The notes: generated by a model not told the origin, from the letters alone. Shown: positions 1 to 9,700, counted from the stretch's first letter. The stretch: DNA of 20,891 bases from Halopseudomonas salina (GCF_008641105.1 NZ_VTTI01000020.1:1-20891); one strand, 5' to 3'. A program made the numbers and translations.

Positions 1-8
1 CACATACC

Positions 9-180
9 GTCATTCCCGCGAAGGCGGGAATCCAAGCGGTGTCTAGCCAATACCCCTGCGCGCCCTGATACTCTGTCGCCATTCCCGCGCACGCGGAATC
101 CATTTTGACCTTCCGCAGTTCCGGACCAGCTCCGCGCGCGCCGCACCACCCAATGGATCCCCGCCTTCGCGAGGATGACG
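9..180. repeat. REP-like palindrome cluster (two direct, one inverted copy)
   Basis: Three copies of a short GC-rich palindrome are visible. Copy 1 (9-34) contains TTCCCGCG-AAG-GCGGGAA. Copy 2 (75-103) is a decayed version, TTCCCGCG followed by CACGCGGAA. Copy 3 (153-180) is inverted and contains CCCCGCCTTCGCGAGG. The cluster sits directly beyond the uup stop codon, the usual extragenic position for REP/BIME-type repeats in Pseudomonas-like genomes. Such repeats are mobilised by REP-associated tyrosine transposases and may act as transcript ends or gyrase sites. Which of these applies here is inference. Confidence 0.75.
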
Positions 181-194
181 ATTGGTCCGAATGC

Positions 195-2138
195 CTAGCC
201 CCCCGCCATATCCTCAAGCTCCGCCCAGCGCTCCATCGCCTTATCCAACTCGGCCTGTTTCAACTCCATTTTTGCCAGCACATCGGTGGTTTTTTCCACG
301 GACTGCTGATAGAAGCTGGCTTCACTCACCTGCGCCTGTATCGCCTTAAGCTCGGTTTCGAGCTTTTCCATCTGCGCGGGCAAGGCATCGAGTTCGCGTT
401 GCAGCTTGTAGCTCAACTTGACCTTCGGCTGGGCCGGGGCTGCTGTTGGGGCAATGGCGGGCGCTGCCGGGGCGGGTTCCGGAGCAGCGGGCGCCTCAGG
501 GGTATCAGGTGCCATGGCCCCGGAATCCCATTCGGCCAGCGACTCGACCTTGCCGCCCTGGCGCAACCAGTCGGCGTAGCCACCTACGTACTCGCGTACC
601 TTGCCGTGACCCTCGAACACCAGCGAGCTGGTCACCACGTTGTCCAGGAAGGCCCGGTCGTGGCTGACCAGCAGCACGGTACCGTCAAAGCCGGAGAGCA
701 CTTCTTCCAGCAACTCCAGGGTTTCCACGTCCAGATCGTTGGTCGGTTCGTCGAGCACCAGCATGTTGGCGGGCTTGCTGAACAGACGCGCCAGCAGCAA
801 CCGCGCCCGCTCACCACCGGAGAGCGCCTTCACTGGTGTGCGCGCACGCTCGGGCGAGAACAGGAAGTCACCCAGATAGCTGATCACATGGCGACGCTCG
901 CCGTTGATCTCGATAAAGTCGCGGCCCTCGGAGATGTTATCGATGACCGTCTGCTCCAGGTTCAACTGGGCGCGAAGCTGGTCGAAGTAGGCAACCTCTA
1001 GCTTGGTGCCGTGCTTGACGGTACCGCTGGTCGGCTCGAGCTGACCGAGCAGCAACTTGAGCAAGGTACTCTTGCCCGAGCCGTTGTTACCGATCAGACC
1101 AATCCGATCGCCGCGCATAACGTTCAGGTCCAGATTGCGTACCAATGGCACGTGACCCAGCCAGGCAAAGCTGACGTTATCCAGTTCGATAACCCGCTTG
1201 CCCGAGGAGTCTGCCGTCTCCAGCTGGAAGCTGGCCTTGCCCTGACGCTCCAGGCGCTGGGCGCGCTCATTGCGCATTTCCTTCAACGCACGTACGCGAC
1301 CCTCATTACGGGTGCGGCGAGCCTTGATTCCCTGGCGGATCCAGACTTCTTCCTGGGCCAGTCGCTTGTCGAACAGCGCATTGGCTGTAGCCTCTGCAGC
1401 GAGCTGCTGCTCTTTATGCTCCAGGAAGCTGACGTAATTGCCCTGCCAGTCGATCAACTGCCCGCGATCCAGCTCCATGATGCGTGTAGCAAGCGCCTGC
1501 AGGAATTGACGGTCGTGGGTAATAAAGAGCACAGCGCCGCGAAAATCAAGCAGCACCTGTTCCAGCCAGGCAATGGTATGGATATCCAGGTGGTTGGTCG
1601 GTTCGTCCAGCAGCAGTACATCAGGCTCGGCGACCAGTGCCTGGGCGAGCAGCACGCGGCGACGCCAGCCACCGGACAGCTCGGACATTTTCTTGTCTGC
1701 CGGCAGACCCAGTCTGGTCAAAGTGGTCTCTACCAACTGGTCCAGCCGCCAGCCGTCCTTTGCTTCCAGACGCTCCTGTACCTTTTCCAACTGCGCCAGC
1801 TCGGCGTCGCCCATCTCACCGGTAATCAGGTGGTGATATTCGGCAAGCAGCTCGCCGACGCCTGCCAGACCGCGGGCGACCACGTCGTAAACGATGCTGT
1901 CATCGGCCTTGGGCAGCTCCTGTGGCAGCTGGCCGATCTTCAGACCCGGCGCATACCAGATTTCCCCCTCATCAGCGGGCTGTTCGCCGTTGAGCAGCTT
2001 GAACAGGCTCGACTTGCCGGCTCCGTTGCGTCCGATCAGACACACGCGCTCCCCGCGTTCAAGCTGGAAGCCTACCTTCGACAGCAGCGGATTGAGCCCG
2101 TAGGCCAGGGATACATCGGTAAACGAAAGCAGCGCCAT
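195..2138 (-). CDS. uup: ABC-F family ATPase Uup
   Basis: A 647-residue soluble protein with two ABC ATPase cassettes in tandem and no membrane segments, which is the ABC-F architecture. Cassette 1 has Walker A GRNGAGKSS (36-44), signature LSGGW (154-158), Walker B VLLLDEPTNHLD (174-185) and the switch His in THD (208). Cassette 2 has GNNGSGKST (350-358), LSGGE (439-443), MLVLDEPTNDLD (459-470) and SHD (about 492-494). A Pro/Ala-rich linker (about 545-570) leads to a charged C-terminal coiled coil (about 575-643), the tail that separates Uup from EttA and YheS. ABC-F proteins act on ribosomes. E. coli Uup is linked to precise excision of transposons and to branched DNA intermediates. The ATG at 2138 is preceded by AAGGTG at good spacing. 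A possible -10 (TAGAAT, minus strand, 2167-2172) lies about 30 bp upstream of the start. The gene is divergent from slt. Confidence 0.93.
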   Translation of the reverse strand: MALLSFTDVSLAYGLNPLLSKVGFQLERGERVCLIGRNGAGKSSLFKLLNGEQPADEGEIWYAPGLKIGQLPQELPKADDSIVYDVVARGLAGVGELLAEYHHLITGEMGDAELAQLEKVQERLEAKDGWRLDQLVETTLTRLGLPADKKMSELSGGWRRRVLLAQALVAEPDVLLLDEPTNHLDIHTIAWLEQVLLDFRGAVLFITHDRQFLQALATRIMELDRGQLIDWQGNYVSFLEHKEQQLAAEATANALFDKRLAQEEVWIRQGIKARRTRNEGRVRALKEMRNERAQRLERQGKASFQLETADSSGKRVIELDNVSFAWLGHVPLVRNLDLNVMRGDRIGLIGNNGSGKSTLLKLLLGQLEPTSGTVKHGTKLEVAYFDQLRAQLNLEQTVIDNISEGRDFIEINGERRHVISYLGDFLFSPERARTPVKALSGGERARLLLARLFSKPANMLVLDEPTNDLDVETLELLEEVLSGFDGTVLLVSHDRAFLDNVVTSSLVFEGHGKVREYVGGYADWLRQGGKVESLAEWDSGAMAPDTPEAPAAPEPAPAAPAIAPTAAPAQPKVKLSYKLQRELDALPAQMEKLETELKAIQAQVSEASFYQQSVEKTTDVLAKMELKQAELDKAMERWAELEDMAGG

Positions 2139-2202
2139 ATAACACCTTTTGATTGTTCAGGACGGCATTCTACCTGCTGTGCTCGGGCGCTGCATGCCAT
2201 AG

Positions 2203-2231
2203 TTGAACACTTTGTCGACGCCCCCTATGAC
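2203..2231 (+). promoter_or_regulatory. possible sigma-70 promoter for slt
   Basis: TTGAAC (2203-2208), a 17-bp spacer and TATGAC (2226-2231) match the -35/-10 pattern at 4 of 6 positions each. The pair lies in the uup-slt divergent gap and would give a leader of about 90 nt before the slt start at 2329. It is a pattern match only. Confidence 0.35.
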
Positions 2232-2328
2232 GGTGCCTGACAAACAGCTAAGCTTGAGATTCGTTGCGGAATGTCAGTCGACCGCACACCTGGATTGCCC
2301 ATTTTTCGCTCCACCCCGCTCGGGACCC

Positions 2329-4287
2329 ATGATGCAGCTCTATTTTCCCGCACTACTGAAAACCCTCACCGCTCTACTGTTGGCAACCCTGCTGGGCTCC
2401 AGCCTGCCTGCGCAAGCGGATATCCAGCAGCAGCGGCAGACCTATGACCAGGCCATGGCCGCTCTCAAGGCCGGCCAGCAGCAGCGTTACGCCAGTCTGC
2501 TTGCAGGCTTGCGGGATTACCCTCTGTATCCCTACCTTTTACTGGAATCGCTTCAAACGCGAGTCAAAACGGCACCCCATCGGGAAATCGAGGACTTTCT
2601 GGTCTCCCATGGCGACCTGCCCTTTGCTCAGCGCCTGAAGAATGACTGGCTGCGCCGCCTGGTACGCGAGGGCGACTGGAGCCGTCTGCGCAAAAACTAC
2701 GACACCGCCAGCCAGGCTGCCGAATTTGACTGTCAGTTGGCGTTGCAAAGCTGGCGTGAGGGCAACCAGAGCGCCGCCATGAGCCGCGCAGCCGAGCTCT
2801 GGACCGTAGGCCGCTCCCAGCCCAACGCCTGCGATCCGCTCTTTGACCGTTGGCGTGAGGCCGGCGGCCTGACCGAAGACGTCGCCTGGGCACGCATCCG
2901 TGAAGCCCTGCTCTATCGCCAGGACGCGTTGGCACGCTATCTGGTGCGCTACATGCCGGGGCAGACGCCCCTTGCCGAACTCTTCGTGAATACGGCCACC
3001 GGTCCCGAAAAACTGGTCGAGAGTGAACGCTACCGCCCCAGCGCGGGTCAGCCCGCCGACAAAATGGCGGATATTGCAACCGTATCGCTGCGCCGCCTGA
3101 GCCGCGACGATCCCGCACGGGCTCTGGCCTTCTGGCCCTATTACAGCGACCTGCCCTATAAACAGGAAGACCGTCTGGCCATCACCCGAGACATCGGTGT
3201 GCGTATGGCCAAAAGGCATGCACCCGAAGCGTTGGCCTTCATGGCCGCCAACGATCCCCAGATGCTGGATGACCAGGTCACCGAATGGCGTATCCGCCTG
3301 GCCCTGCGTACAGGGCAATGGCAAACCGCTCAACAATTGACCAGCAACCTGCCCGCCTCACTGGGTAACCAGAGCCGCTGGCGTTACTGGCAACTGCGCA
3401 GCGCCCAACTGGCGCGCCCGGAGGTCGGTGAGCTGCGCCACGATTACCAGGAGCTGGCCAACGAACGGGACTTCTATGGCTTTCTGGCCGCCGAGCGCAG
3501 CAACCAGCCCTACGCCCTGCGCCACCAGACCGCTCAGGTTGAACCAGCCGTATTTGCGCGGGTAAGCAAGGCCGGCGGCATACGCCGCGCCAGGGAATTC
3601 TACGCGCGCGGCCAGGTGGTCGATGCACGCCGCGAGTGGTACCACGTCGGCAAGATATTCAGCCGCGAGGAGCTGATTGCCCAGGCCATGATGGCCCGCG
3701 AGATGGAATGGTACTTTCCAGCTATCCGCGGCATCAGTCTGGCGCAACACTGGGACGATCTGGATATCCGCTTCCCGATGGCCTACCAGGAGCCGATCCG
3801 CGCCCAGGCTGCCGCCCGCCAGCTGAATTCAACCTGGGTGTATGCCATCACCCGCCAGGAAAGCGCCTTTATGGCCGATGCCCGCTCCCACGCCGGTGCG
3901 ACGGGTCTGATGCAGTTGATGCCAGCTACCGCGCGGGAAACTGCCAGACGGTATGACATCAGCCTGGGGCACCCAAATGAACTGCTGATTCCTGAGCGCA
4001 ACATTGCCCTGGGCACCGCTTACCTGTCGCAGTTGAATAGCATGTTCCGGGGCAACCGGGTGCTGGCCTCGGCAGCCTATAACGCCGGCCCCGGCCGCGT
4101 GCGCCAGTGGACTCGCGAGATGCCCACTATCCCCTCCGATATCTGGATCGAGACAATCCCCTTCGACGAGACCCGCACCTACGTGCAGAGCGTGTTGAGT
4201 TACGCGGTGATCTACGGTCAGAAGATGGGTATTCGCCAGCCGGTAATGGAACAGCATGAGCGTTACCTGGAAGCCTACCGGCCTTAG
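2329..4287 (+). CDS. slt: soluble lytic murein transglycosylase Slt (Slt70 type)
   Basis: A periplasmic enzyme that cleaves the MurNAc-GlcNAc bond of peptidoglycan without water, forming 1,6-anhydromuropeptides. From the Met-Met at 2329/2332 the protein is about 652 residues, the normal Slt70 size. It opens with a signal peptide (hydrophobic LLKTLTALLLATLLG, cleavage likely after AQA). A long superhelical all-alpha region of TPR-like helices follows, then a C-terminal lysozyme-like SLT domain. The catalytic Glu is in ITRQESAF (about residue 511), followed by GATGLMQLMPATA and AYNAGPGR (about 583-590), the three SLT motifs. The frame stays open upstream to 2203, but that extension overlaps the likely promoter and would bury the signal peptide, so the later start is preferred; the ribosome site there is weak. 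The gene converges on cheV across a hairpin. Confidence 0.93.
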   Translation: MMQLYFPALLKTLTALLLATLLGSSLPAQADIQQQRQTYDQAMAALKAGQQQRYASLLAGLRDYPLYPYLLLESLQTRVKTAPHREIEDFLVSHGDLPFAQRLKNDWLRRLVREGDWSRLRKNYDTASQAAEFDCQLALQSWREGNQSAAMSRAAELWTVGRSQPNACDPLFDRWREAGGLTEDVAWARIREALLYRQDALARYLVRYMPGQTPLAELFVNTATGPEKLVESERYRPSAGQPADKMADIATVSLRRLSRDDPARALAFWPYYSDLPYKQEDRLAITRDIGVRMAKRHAPEALAFMAANDPQMLDDQVTEWRIRLALRTGQWQTAQQLTSNLPASLGNQSRWRYWQLRSAQLARPEVGELRHDYQELANERDFYGFLAAERSNQPYALRHQTAQVEPAVFARVSKAGGIRRAREFYARGQVVDARREWYHVGKIFSREELIAQAMMAREMEWYFPAIRGISLAQHWDDLDIRFPMAYQEPIRAQAAARQLNSTWVYAITRQESAFMADARSHAGATGLMQLMPATARETARRYDISLGHPNELLIPERNIALGTAYLSQLNSMFRGNRVLASAAYNAGPGRVRQWTREMPTIPSDIWIETIPFDETRTYVQSVLSYAVIYGQKMGIRQPVMEQHERYLEAYRP

Positions 4288-4295
4288 AAACAACA

Positions 4296-4316
4296 ACGCC
4301 CCGTGCAACGGGGCGT
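4296..4316. terminator. bidirectional hairpin between slt and cheV
   Basis: A perfect 9-bp stem, ACGCCCCGT / ACGGGGCGT, with a GCA loop lies 8 bp after the slt stop and 36 bp beyond the cheV stop. On the minus strand it is followed by TTGTTGTTT, a reasonable U-tract for cheV. On the plus strand the tail is not T-rich, so termination of slt there is less certain. Confidence 0.8.
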
Positions 4317-4352
4317 GTAGTTGGTGACTGAGCACGTAGCGCTCAGGGCAGC

Positions 4353-5285
4353 TCAGGCATCGATCAACCTGAGCCGCTCGCGGACCACTTCTACCAGTTG
4401 GTCGGGCTGGAATTTGGAGAGGAAGCCGTCGCAGCCGACCTTCTCGACCATCGCCTTGTTGAAGTTGCCCGACAGCGAGGTATGCAGCACCACGTAAAGC
4501 GCGCTCAAGCGCGGGTCCTTGCGGATCTCCGACGTCAGACGGTAGCCGTCCATCTCGGGCATCTCGGCATCGGTGATCACCATCAGCAGCCTGGACGCAA
4601 TATTCGGGTCTTCATCCGCCCACCCCTGCAGTCGCTTCAAGGCCCGCAAGCCGTCGGTCTCCACGTGCAAAGTCAGGTCCAGTTGCGAGAGGGTTTCCTT
4701 GAGCTGGGCGATACCGGTAGGCGAATCATCCACCAGCAGCACTTCACGCCCACGCGCCTTGTTCAACAGCGCCTCATCCAGCAGGCCATCACTGACCTTG
4801 GCATTAAAGGGCACTATTTCAGCGAGCACTTTCTCCACATCAATGATTTCGACCAGCCGGTTGTCGTCGAGGCGGGTGATCGCTGTCAGATAATGGGAGC
4901 GCCCTGCACCACGGGGCGGCGGCAGTACCGCATCCCAGTTCAGGTTCATGATGCGATCGACGCTGCCGACCAGAAAGGCCTGCACGGAACGGTTGTATTC
5001 GGTGACGATGATAGTGCTTTCAGGCGTGACAGCCTGGGGCCGCATGCCGATGGCGCCGGAAAGATCAATAACGGGGATAGTCTGACCGCGCAGGTGAATC
5101 ACACCCACCACGTGGGGCGCGCGCGCCGGTAGCTGAGTCAGGCGGGGCAGCTGCAATACTTCGCGGATCTTGAATACGTTGAGAGCAAACAGTTGCTGTC
5201 CGGCGAGCCTGAACAGCAATATTTCCAGGCGGTTCTCGCCTACCAGCCGGGTGCGCTGATCTACTGTATCCAGAACTCCGGCCAT
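4353..5285 (-). CDS. cheV: chemotaxis coupling protein CheV (CheW-like domain plus receiver)
   Basis: A 310-residue cytoplasmic protein. The N-terminal CheW-like domain (about 15-160) contains the coupling-domain signatures VVGVIHLRGQTIPVIDL and FKIREVLQLP. The C-terminal receiver domain (about 180-310) has an acidic pair in LLVDDSP (186-187), phosphoacceptor Asp in ITDAEMPEMDG (about 239), Thr in LHTSLSG (about 269) and Lys in LSKF (about 291), so all receiver active-site residues are present. CheV couples chemoreceptors to the CheA kinase, and its phosphorylation is thought to tune adaptation. The ATG at 5285 has AGGT five bases upstream and is preferred to a GTG four codons earlier. A consensus sigma-28 -10 lies about 50 bp upstream, tying the gene to the flagellar regulon. 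No other chemotaxis gene is in the window. The exact cheV paralogue cannot be decided. Confidence 0.92.
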   Translation of the reverse strand: MAGVLDTVDQRTRLVGENRLEILLFRLAGQQLFALNVFKIREVLQLPRLTQLPARAPHVVGVIHLRGQTIPVIDLSGAIGMRPQAVTPESTIIVTEYNRSVQAFLVGSVDRIMNLNWDAVLPPPRGAGRSHYLTAITRLDDNRLVEIIDVEKVLAEIVPFNAKVSDGLLDEALLNKARGREVLLVDDSPTGIAQLKETLSQLDLTLHVETDGLRALKRLQGWADEDPNIASRLLMVITDAEMPEMDGYRLTSEIRKDPRLSALYVVLHTSLSGNFNKAMVEKVGCDGFLSKFQPDQLVEVVRERLRLIDA

Positions 5286-5312
5286 GACAAACCTCACTGA
5301 TGAATGCTAGTT

Positions 5313-5332
5313 GATATACCGCACAGTATATC
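5313..5332. promoter_or_regulatory. 20-bp palindrome in the cheV 5' region
   Basis: GATATAC and GTATATC, separated by six bases, form a perfect 7+7 inverted repeat. It lies just downstream of the sigma-28 -10 element of cheV, near the expected transcription start. It could be an operator, a leader hairpin or a chance palindrome. No known binding site was recognised. Confidence 0.4.
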
Positions 5333-5334
5333 CC

Positions 5335-5361
5335 TTATCGGCCGTCATGGCGGTTTCTGAA
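5335..5361 (-). promoter_or_regulatory. sigma-28 (FliA) promoter of cheV
   Basis: On the minus strand GCCGATAA (5335-5342) is an exact match to the FliA -10 consensus. An 11-bp spacer separates it from TTCAGAAA (5354-5361), a weak match (3 of 8) to the TAAAGTTT -35. Spacing is the canonical 11 bp. The following gene is a chemotaxis gene, which is the expected regulon member. Confidence 0.65.
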
Positions 5362-5377
5362 CCCGGCTTTAAAGCGC

Positions 5378-5962
5378 TTAGTAAAAGGCGTTTTCCTTCA
5401 CGGTGTGGTCCGTTACATCGCGTACCCCTGTGATCTCGGGAATCCGCGCAATCATGGTCTTTTCGATGCCTTCCTTGAGGGTCACATCCACCATGCCGCA
5501 ACCCTGACAGCCGCCGCCGAACTGCAATACCGCAACGCCGTCTTCGACCACGTCAATCAACTTGACCTCGCCACCGTGACTGGCCAGACCGGGGTTGATC
5601 TCGGTTTGCAACAAGTAGTTGATGCGCTCATTCAGCGGGCTGTCATCGTTGACCATCGGCACCTTGGCGTTCGGCGCCTTGATGGTCAGCTGGCCACCCA
5701 TGCGGTCGGTGGCAAAGTCGACAACAGCGTCTTCGAGAAAGGGCTCGCTGACAGCATCGATCCACACCTTGAGAGACTCAAGCTCGATCGTTCTGTCTTC
5801 GGGTTTCTCCTCACCTGGCTTGCAATAGGCGATACAGGTTTCCGCATAGGGCGTGCCCGGCTGCGTGATGAACACCCGTATCCCGATACCGGGCGTATCC
5901 TGCTTGGCCAGTAATTCGGCCAGATACTCTTCCGCTGCCTTGGTGAGGTGAATGCCTGCCAT
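5378..5962 (-). CDS. nfuA: Fe-S cluster biogenesis protein NfuA
   Basis: A 194-residue protein with the two-domain NfuA layout. An A-type (IscA-like) N-terminal domain spans about 1-95, degenerate with only two cysteines (43 and 47). The C-terminal Nfu domain (about 105-190) carries the cluster-binding motif GGGCQGC, with Cys152 and Cys155. NfuA binds a 4Fe-4S cluster at a dimer interface and delivers it to apoproteins, especially under oxidative stress or iron limitation. The ATG at 5962 has GAGG eight bases upstream. It is transcribed in the same direction as cheV, but the 92-bp gap holds a separate cheV promoter, so they are probably separate transcription units. Confidence 0.93.
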   Translation of the reverse strand: MAGIHLTKAAEEYLAELLAKQDTPGIGIRVFITQPGTPYAETCIAYCKPGEEKPEDRTIELESLKVWIDAVSEPFLEDAVVDFATDRMGGQLTIKAPNAKVPMVNDDSPLNERINYLLQTEINPGLASHGGEVKLIDVVEDGVAVLQFGGGCQGCGMVDVTLKEGIEKTMIARIPEITGVRDVTDHTVKENAFY

Positions 5963-5996
5963 TATAGTGCCTCGTATTCAATGTCTGTTTGACGGC

Positions 5997-6025
5997 ATTG
6001 TACGGGATCAAAGCGCGCGGATAAA
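5997..6025 (-). promoter_or_regulatory. possible promoter of nfuA
   Basis: On the minus strand TACAAT (5997-6002) is a good -10. It lies 17 bp from TTTATC (6020-6025), a weak -35. It is placed about 35 bp before the nfuA start. No IscR or OxyR site was recognised by eye. Confidence 0.35.
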
Positions 6026-6055
6026 GACATACCTTTTTGGTAGGGTATTATTGGC

Positions 6056-6595
6056 TCAACTGCCCATGGCTGAAATCAGCGCCTGATTGAATGCTGGCAG
6101 GTCATCGGGCTTGCGGCTACTGATCAGCGAGCCATCAACCACCACTTCCTCATCGACCCAATGGGCACCGGCATTACGCAGGTCATCTTCCAGCGAGGGC
6201 CAGCTGGTCATGCGCTTGCCCTTGACCAGATCGGCAGAGGCCAGAATCCAGCCACCATGGCAGATCACCGCAATGGGCTTGTTATCCCCAGCCGCGTCGC
6301 GCAAAAAAGTACGGGCCTTTTCATTGATCCGGATGTTGTCGCCATTGATCACACCGCCCGGTAGCAGCACCGCGTCGTATTGATCGCTGCGCACACGATC
6401 GAAAGTGGTATCGACCTTGAATGCATCCGCCGGATCCGTGTGATTCCAGCCCCGCACCTCACCGGATTCGTCCGAAACAATCTCGACCTTTGCACCCGCT
6501 TTCTCGAGCGCGTCCTTCGGACTGGTCAGTTCCACCTGCTCGAAACCATCGGTTACCAGAATTGCAACGCGCTTGCCTTCAAGGGAAGTAGCCAT
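6056..6595 (-). CDS. DJ-1/PfpI family protein (protein deglycase/stress class I glutamine amidotransferase-like)
   Basis: A 179-residue DJ-1/PfpI superfamily protein. It has the Rossmann-like core [13 protein letters not shown] (11-23) with a conserved Glu, LLPGG (77-81) and the nucleophile elbow AVICHGGW with Cys112-His113, as in PfpI/YhbO/YraA proteins. Members have been described as intracellular proteases, glyoxalases or Maillard deglycases; which activity applies cannot be read from sequence. Start choice: the ATG at 6595 has a near-perfect AGGAG eight bases upstream, whereas an in-frame extension to 6754 would overlap the metH start and adds no family sequence. It is divergent from metH. 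A small TACC-TTTTT-GGTA inverted repeat at 6030-6042 beyond its stop may be a weak terminator. Confidence 0.88.
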   Translation of the reverse strand: MATSLEGKRVAILVTDGFEQVELTSPKDALEKAGAKVEIVSDESGEVRGWNHTDPADAFKVDTTFDRVRSDQYDAVLLPGGVINGDNIRINEKARTFLRDAAGDNKPIAVICHGGWILASADLVKGKRMTSWPSLEDDLRNAGAHWVDEEVVVDGSLISSRKPDDLPAFNQALISAMGS

Positions 6596-6605
6596 GTGTA
6601 AACTC

Positions 6606-6660
6606 CTACAGAAACAGAATGTCTTTCCTGTGACCGGCGACAGGCCGAAAGTTCCTGTAG
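6606..6660. promoter_or_regulatory. long imperfect inverted repeat between the PfpI gene and metH
   Basis: Outer arms CTACAGAAAC (6606-6615) and GTTCCTGTAG (6651-6660) pair with one mismatch. Nested inside, CTTTCCTGT (6623-6631) pairs with ACAGG and AAAG (6640-6651) around a CCG bulge. The structure begins at the Shine-Dalgarno of the PfpI gene and lies about 90 bp before metH. It could be an operator, a leader hairpin or both. No B12-box or SAM-riboswitch core was recognised. Confidence 0.4.
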
Positions 6661-6752
6661 CGACTGGCCACAACTTGCCATACACCTGTTTACCACCTGC
6701 CCGGCGCTTATCTGTTAAACTTGCCGGCTTTGCGTACACCTTCGGAGCCACC

Positions 6753-9700
6753 ATGTCTGAGCGTTCTGCCCGCCTCCAAGCACTTCATTCTGCCCTGAGT
6801 CAGCGGATTCTGATTCTCGACGGCGGTATGGGTACGATGATCCAGAGCTACAAATTCGAGGAGACGGATTTTCGTGGTGAGCGCTTTGCCGACTGGCCTT
6901 CGGACCTCAAGGGCAATAACGACCTGCTGGTATTGAGCCAGCCCGACGCCATCGCGGCGATGGAGAAGGCCTACCTTGACGCCGGCGCGGACATCATCGA
7001 GACCAACACCTTCAACTCCACCCGGGTATCCCAGGCCGACTACGGCATGCAGGACCTGGCCTACGAGCTGAACGTCGAAGGCGCACGCCTGGCTCGCCGG
7101 GTCTGTGACGAGAAAACCGCTGAAACGCCTGACCGCCCACGTTTTGTTGCCGGCGTACTGGGGCCGACCAGCCGCACCTGCTCCATCTCTCCGGATGTGA
7201 ACAACCCCGGCTATCGCAACGTGACCTTTGATGAGCTGGTAGCCGACTACATCGAGTCGACCAAGGGCCTGATCGAGGGCGGCGTCGACCTGATTCTGAT
7301 CGAGACCATCTTCGACACCCTGAACGCCAAGGCGGCGATCTTTGCGGTGCAGGAAGTCTTCGAGCAGCAGGGTTTTGAATTGCCGATCATGATCTCCGGC
7401 ACCATTACCGATGCCTCCGGCCGCACCCTGTCGGGCCAGACCACCGAAGCCTTCTGGAACTCCATCGCCCACGCCAAGCCGATTTCAGTCGGTTTGAACT
7501 GCGCATTGGGTGCCAAGGATCTACGCCCGTACCTGGAAGAGCTCTCGAACAAGGCCGACACGCATATTTCCGCGCACCCCAACGCGGGCCTGCCCAACGA
7601 ATTCGGCGAGTACGACGAAACGCCCGAGCAGACCGCAGCGGTTATTGAAGAGTTTGCCGAAGCAGGCTTTCTGAACATCGTCGGCGGTTGCTGCGGCACC
7701 ACACCCGAGCACATCCGCGCCATTGCCGAGGCCGTAGCGAGCTATCCGCCGCGGGCCATACCGGACATCCCCAAGGCCTGCCGCCTATCGGGTCTGGAAC
7801 CCTTCACCATTGATCGCAGCTCGCTGTTCGTCAACGTGGGTGAGCGTACCAACATCACCGGTTCTGCTCGTTTTGCCCGGCTGATCAGGGAAGACAACTA
7901 CACCGAAGCCCTGGAAGTCGCGCTGCAGCAGGTCGAATCCGGCGCGCAGATCATCGACATCAACATGGACGAAGGCATGCTGGATTCGAAGGCGGCCATG
8001 GTCACCTTCCTCAACCTGATTGCCGGCGAACCGGATATTTCCCGCGTGCCGATCATGATCGACTCCTCCAAGTGGGAAGTCATCGAAGCCGGACTCAAGT
8101 GCATTCAGGGCAAGGGCATCGTCAACTCCATTTCCATGAAGGAAGGCGTTGAGCAGTTCAAGCAGCAGGCGCGCCTGTGCAAGCGCTATGGCGCGGCAGT
8201 GGTGGTCATGGCCTTTGACGAGAAAGGCCAGGCCGACACCGAGCAGCGCAAGCGCGAGATCTGCAAGCGCTCCTACGACATCCTGGTCGACGAGATCGGT
8301 TTTCCGCCCCAGGACATCATCTTCGATCCGAATATCTTCGCCATCGCCACCGGCATCGAAGAGCACAACAACTACGCAGTCGACTTTATCAACGCCTGCG
8401 CCTACATCCGCGCCGAGCTGCCCCACGCCTTGACCTCGGGCGGTGTATCCAACGTCTCGTTCTCGTTCCGCGGCAACAACCCGGTGCGTGAAGCCATCCA
8501 CTCGGTGTTTTTGCTGCACGCGATCCGCGCCGGCCTGAACATGGGTATCGTCAACGCCGGCCAGCTGGAGATCTATGACGAAATCCCCAAGAAGCTGCGC
8601 GACATTGTTGAAGACGTGGTGCTCAACCGCAATCCGGAAGCTACCGACGCCCTGCTGGCCATTGCCGACGAGTACAAAGGCGATGGCAGCGTCAAGGAAG
8701 CCGAGACCGAAGAGTGGCGCAGCCTGGACGTGAACAAGCGTCTGGAGCACTCCCTGGTCAAGGGCATCACAGCCTGGATCGTCGAGGACACCGAAGAGGC
8801 CCGCCAGCAATGTGCCCGCCCGATCGAGGTGATCGAAGGCCCGCTGATGGCCGGCATGAATATCGTCGGTGATCTGTTTGGCGCCGGCAAGATGTTCCTG
8901 CCCCAGGTGGTCAAATCGGCCCGCGTCATGAAGCAGGCCGTGGCCCACCTGATTCCCTTTATCGAAGCAGAAAAAGGCGACAAGCCAGAAGCCAAGGGCA
9001 AGATCCTCATGGCCACAGTCAAGGGCGACGTGCACGACATCGGTAAGAACATCGTCGGCGTGGTACTTGGCTGTAACGGCTATGACGTGGTCGATATGGG
9101 CGTGATGGTCCCGGCAGAAAAGATTCTCAAGACCGCCATCGCCGAGAAGTGCGACATCATTGGCCTGTCCGGTCTGATTACGCCCTCGCTGGACGAAATG
9201 GTGCATGTTGCCAAGGAAATGCAGCGCCAGGGCTTTTCCCTGCCGTTGATGATCGGTGGCGCGACCACCTCCAAGGCGCACACCGCGGTCAAGATCGACC
9301 CGCACTACAAGAACGATGCAGTGATCTACGTGACCGACGCCTCGCGCGCAGTCGGCGTGGCAACCAGCCTGCTGTCCAAGGAGATCAAGCCGGACTACGT
9401 GGCAAAAATTCGCGCCGAATATGAAGTGGTCCGCGAGCGCACCGCCAACCGCCGGGCCCGCACCGAGTACCTGAGCTACGAGCAGGCCCGCGCAAACAAG
9501 TTTCAACTGGACTGGGATAGCTATGAGCCCCCTGCCCCGTCCTTCACCGGCACACGCACCCTGGACGATATCGATCTGGCAGAGATCGCCGAATTCATCG
9601 ACTGGACGCCCTTCTTTATCTCCTGGGATCTGGCCGGCAAGTATCCGCGCATCCTCGAAGATGACGTGGTGGGTGAAGCGGCCCGCTCCCTGTTTGCCGA

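Noticed and set aside
2203..2328. Upstream extension of the slt reading frame
   Set aside because: It starts at a TTG inside a probable -35 element and would put 42 polar residues before the signal peptide.
6596..6752. Possible cobalamin or SAM riboswitch before metH
   Set aside because: No B12-box or SAM-riboswitch core was found. The visible inverted repeat alone does not define a riboswitch.
6596..6754. Upstream extension of the DJ-1/PfpI gene and the opposing extension of metH
   Set aside because: Both cross the same divergent region. The inner starts have good Shine-Dalgarno sequences (AGGAG and GGAG) and fit family lengths.
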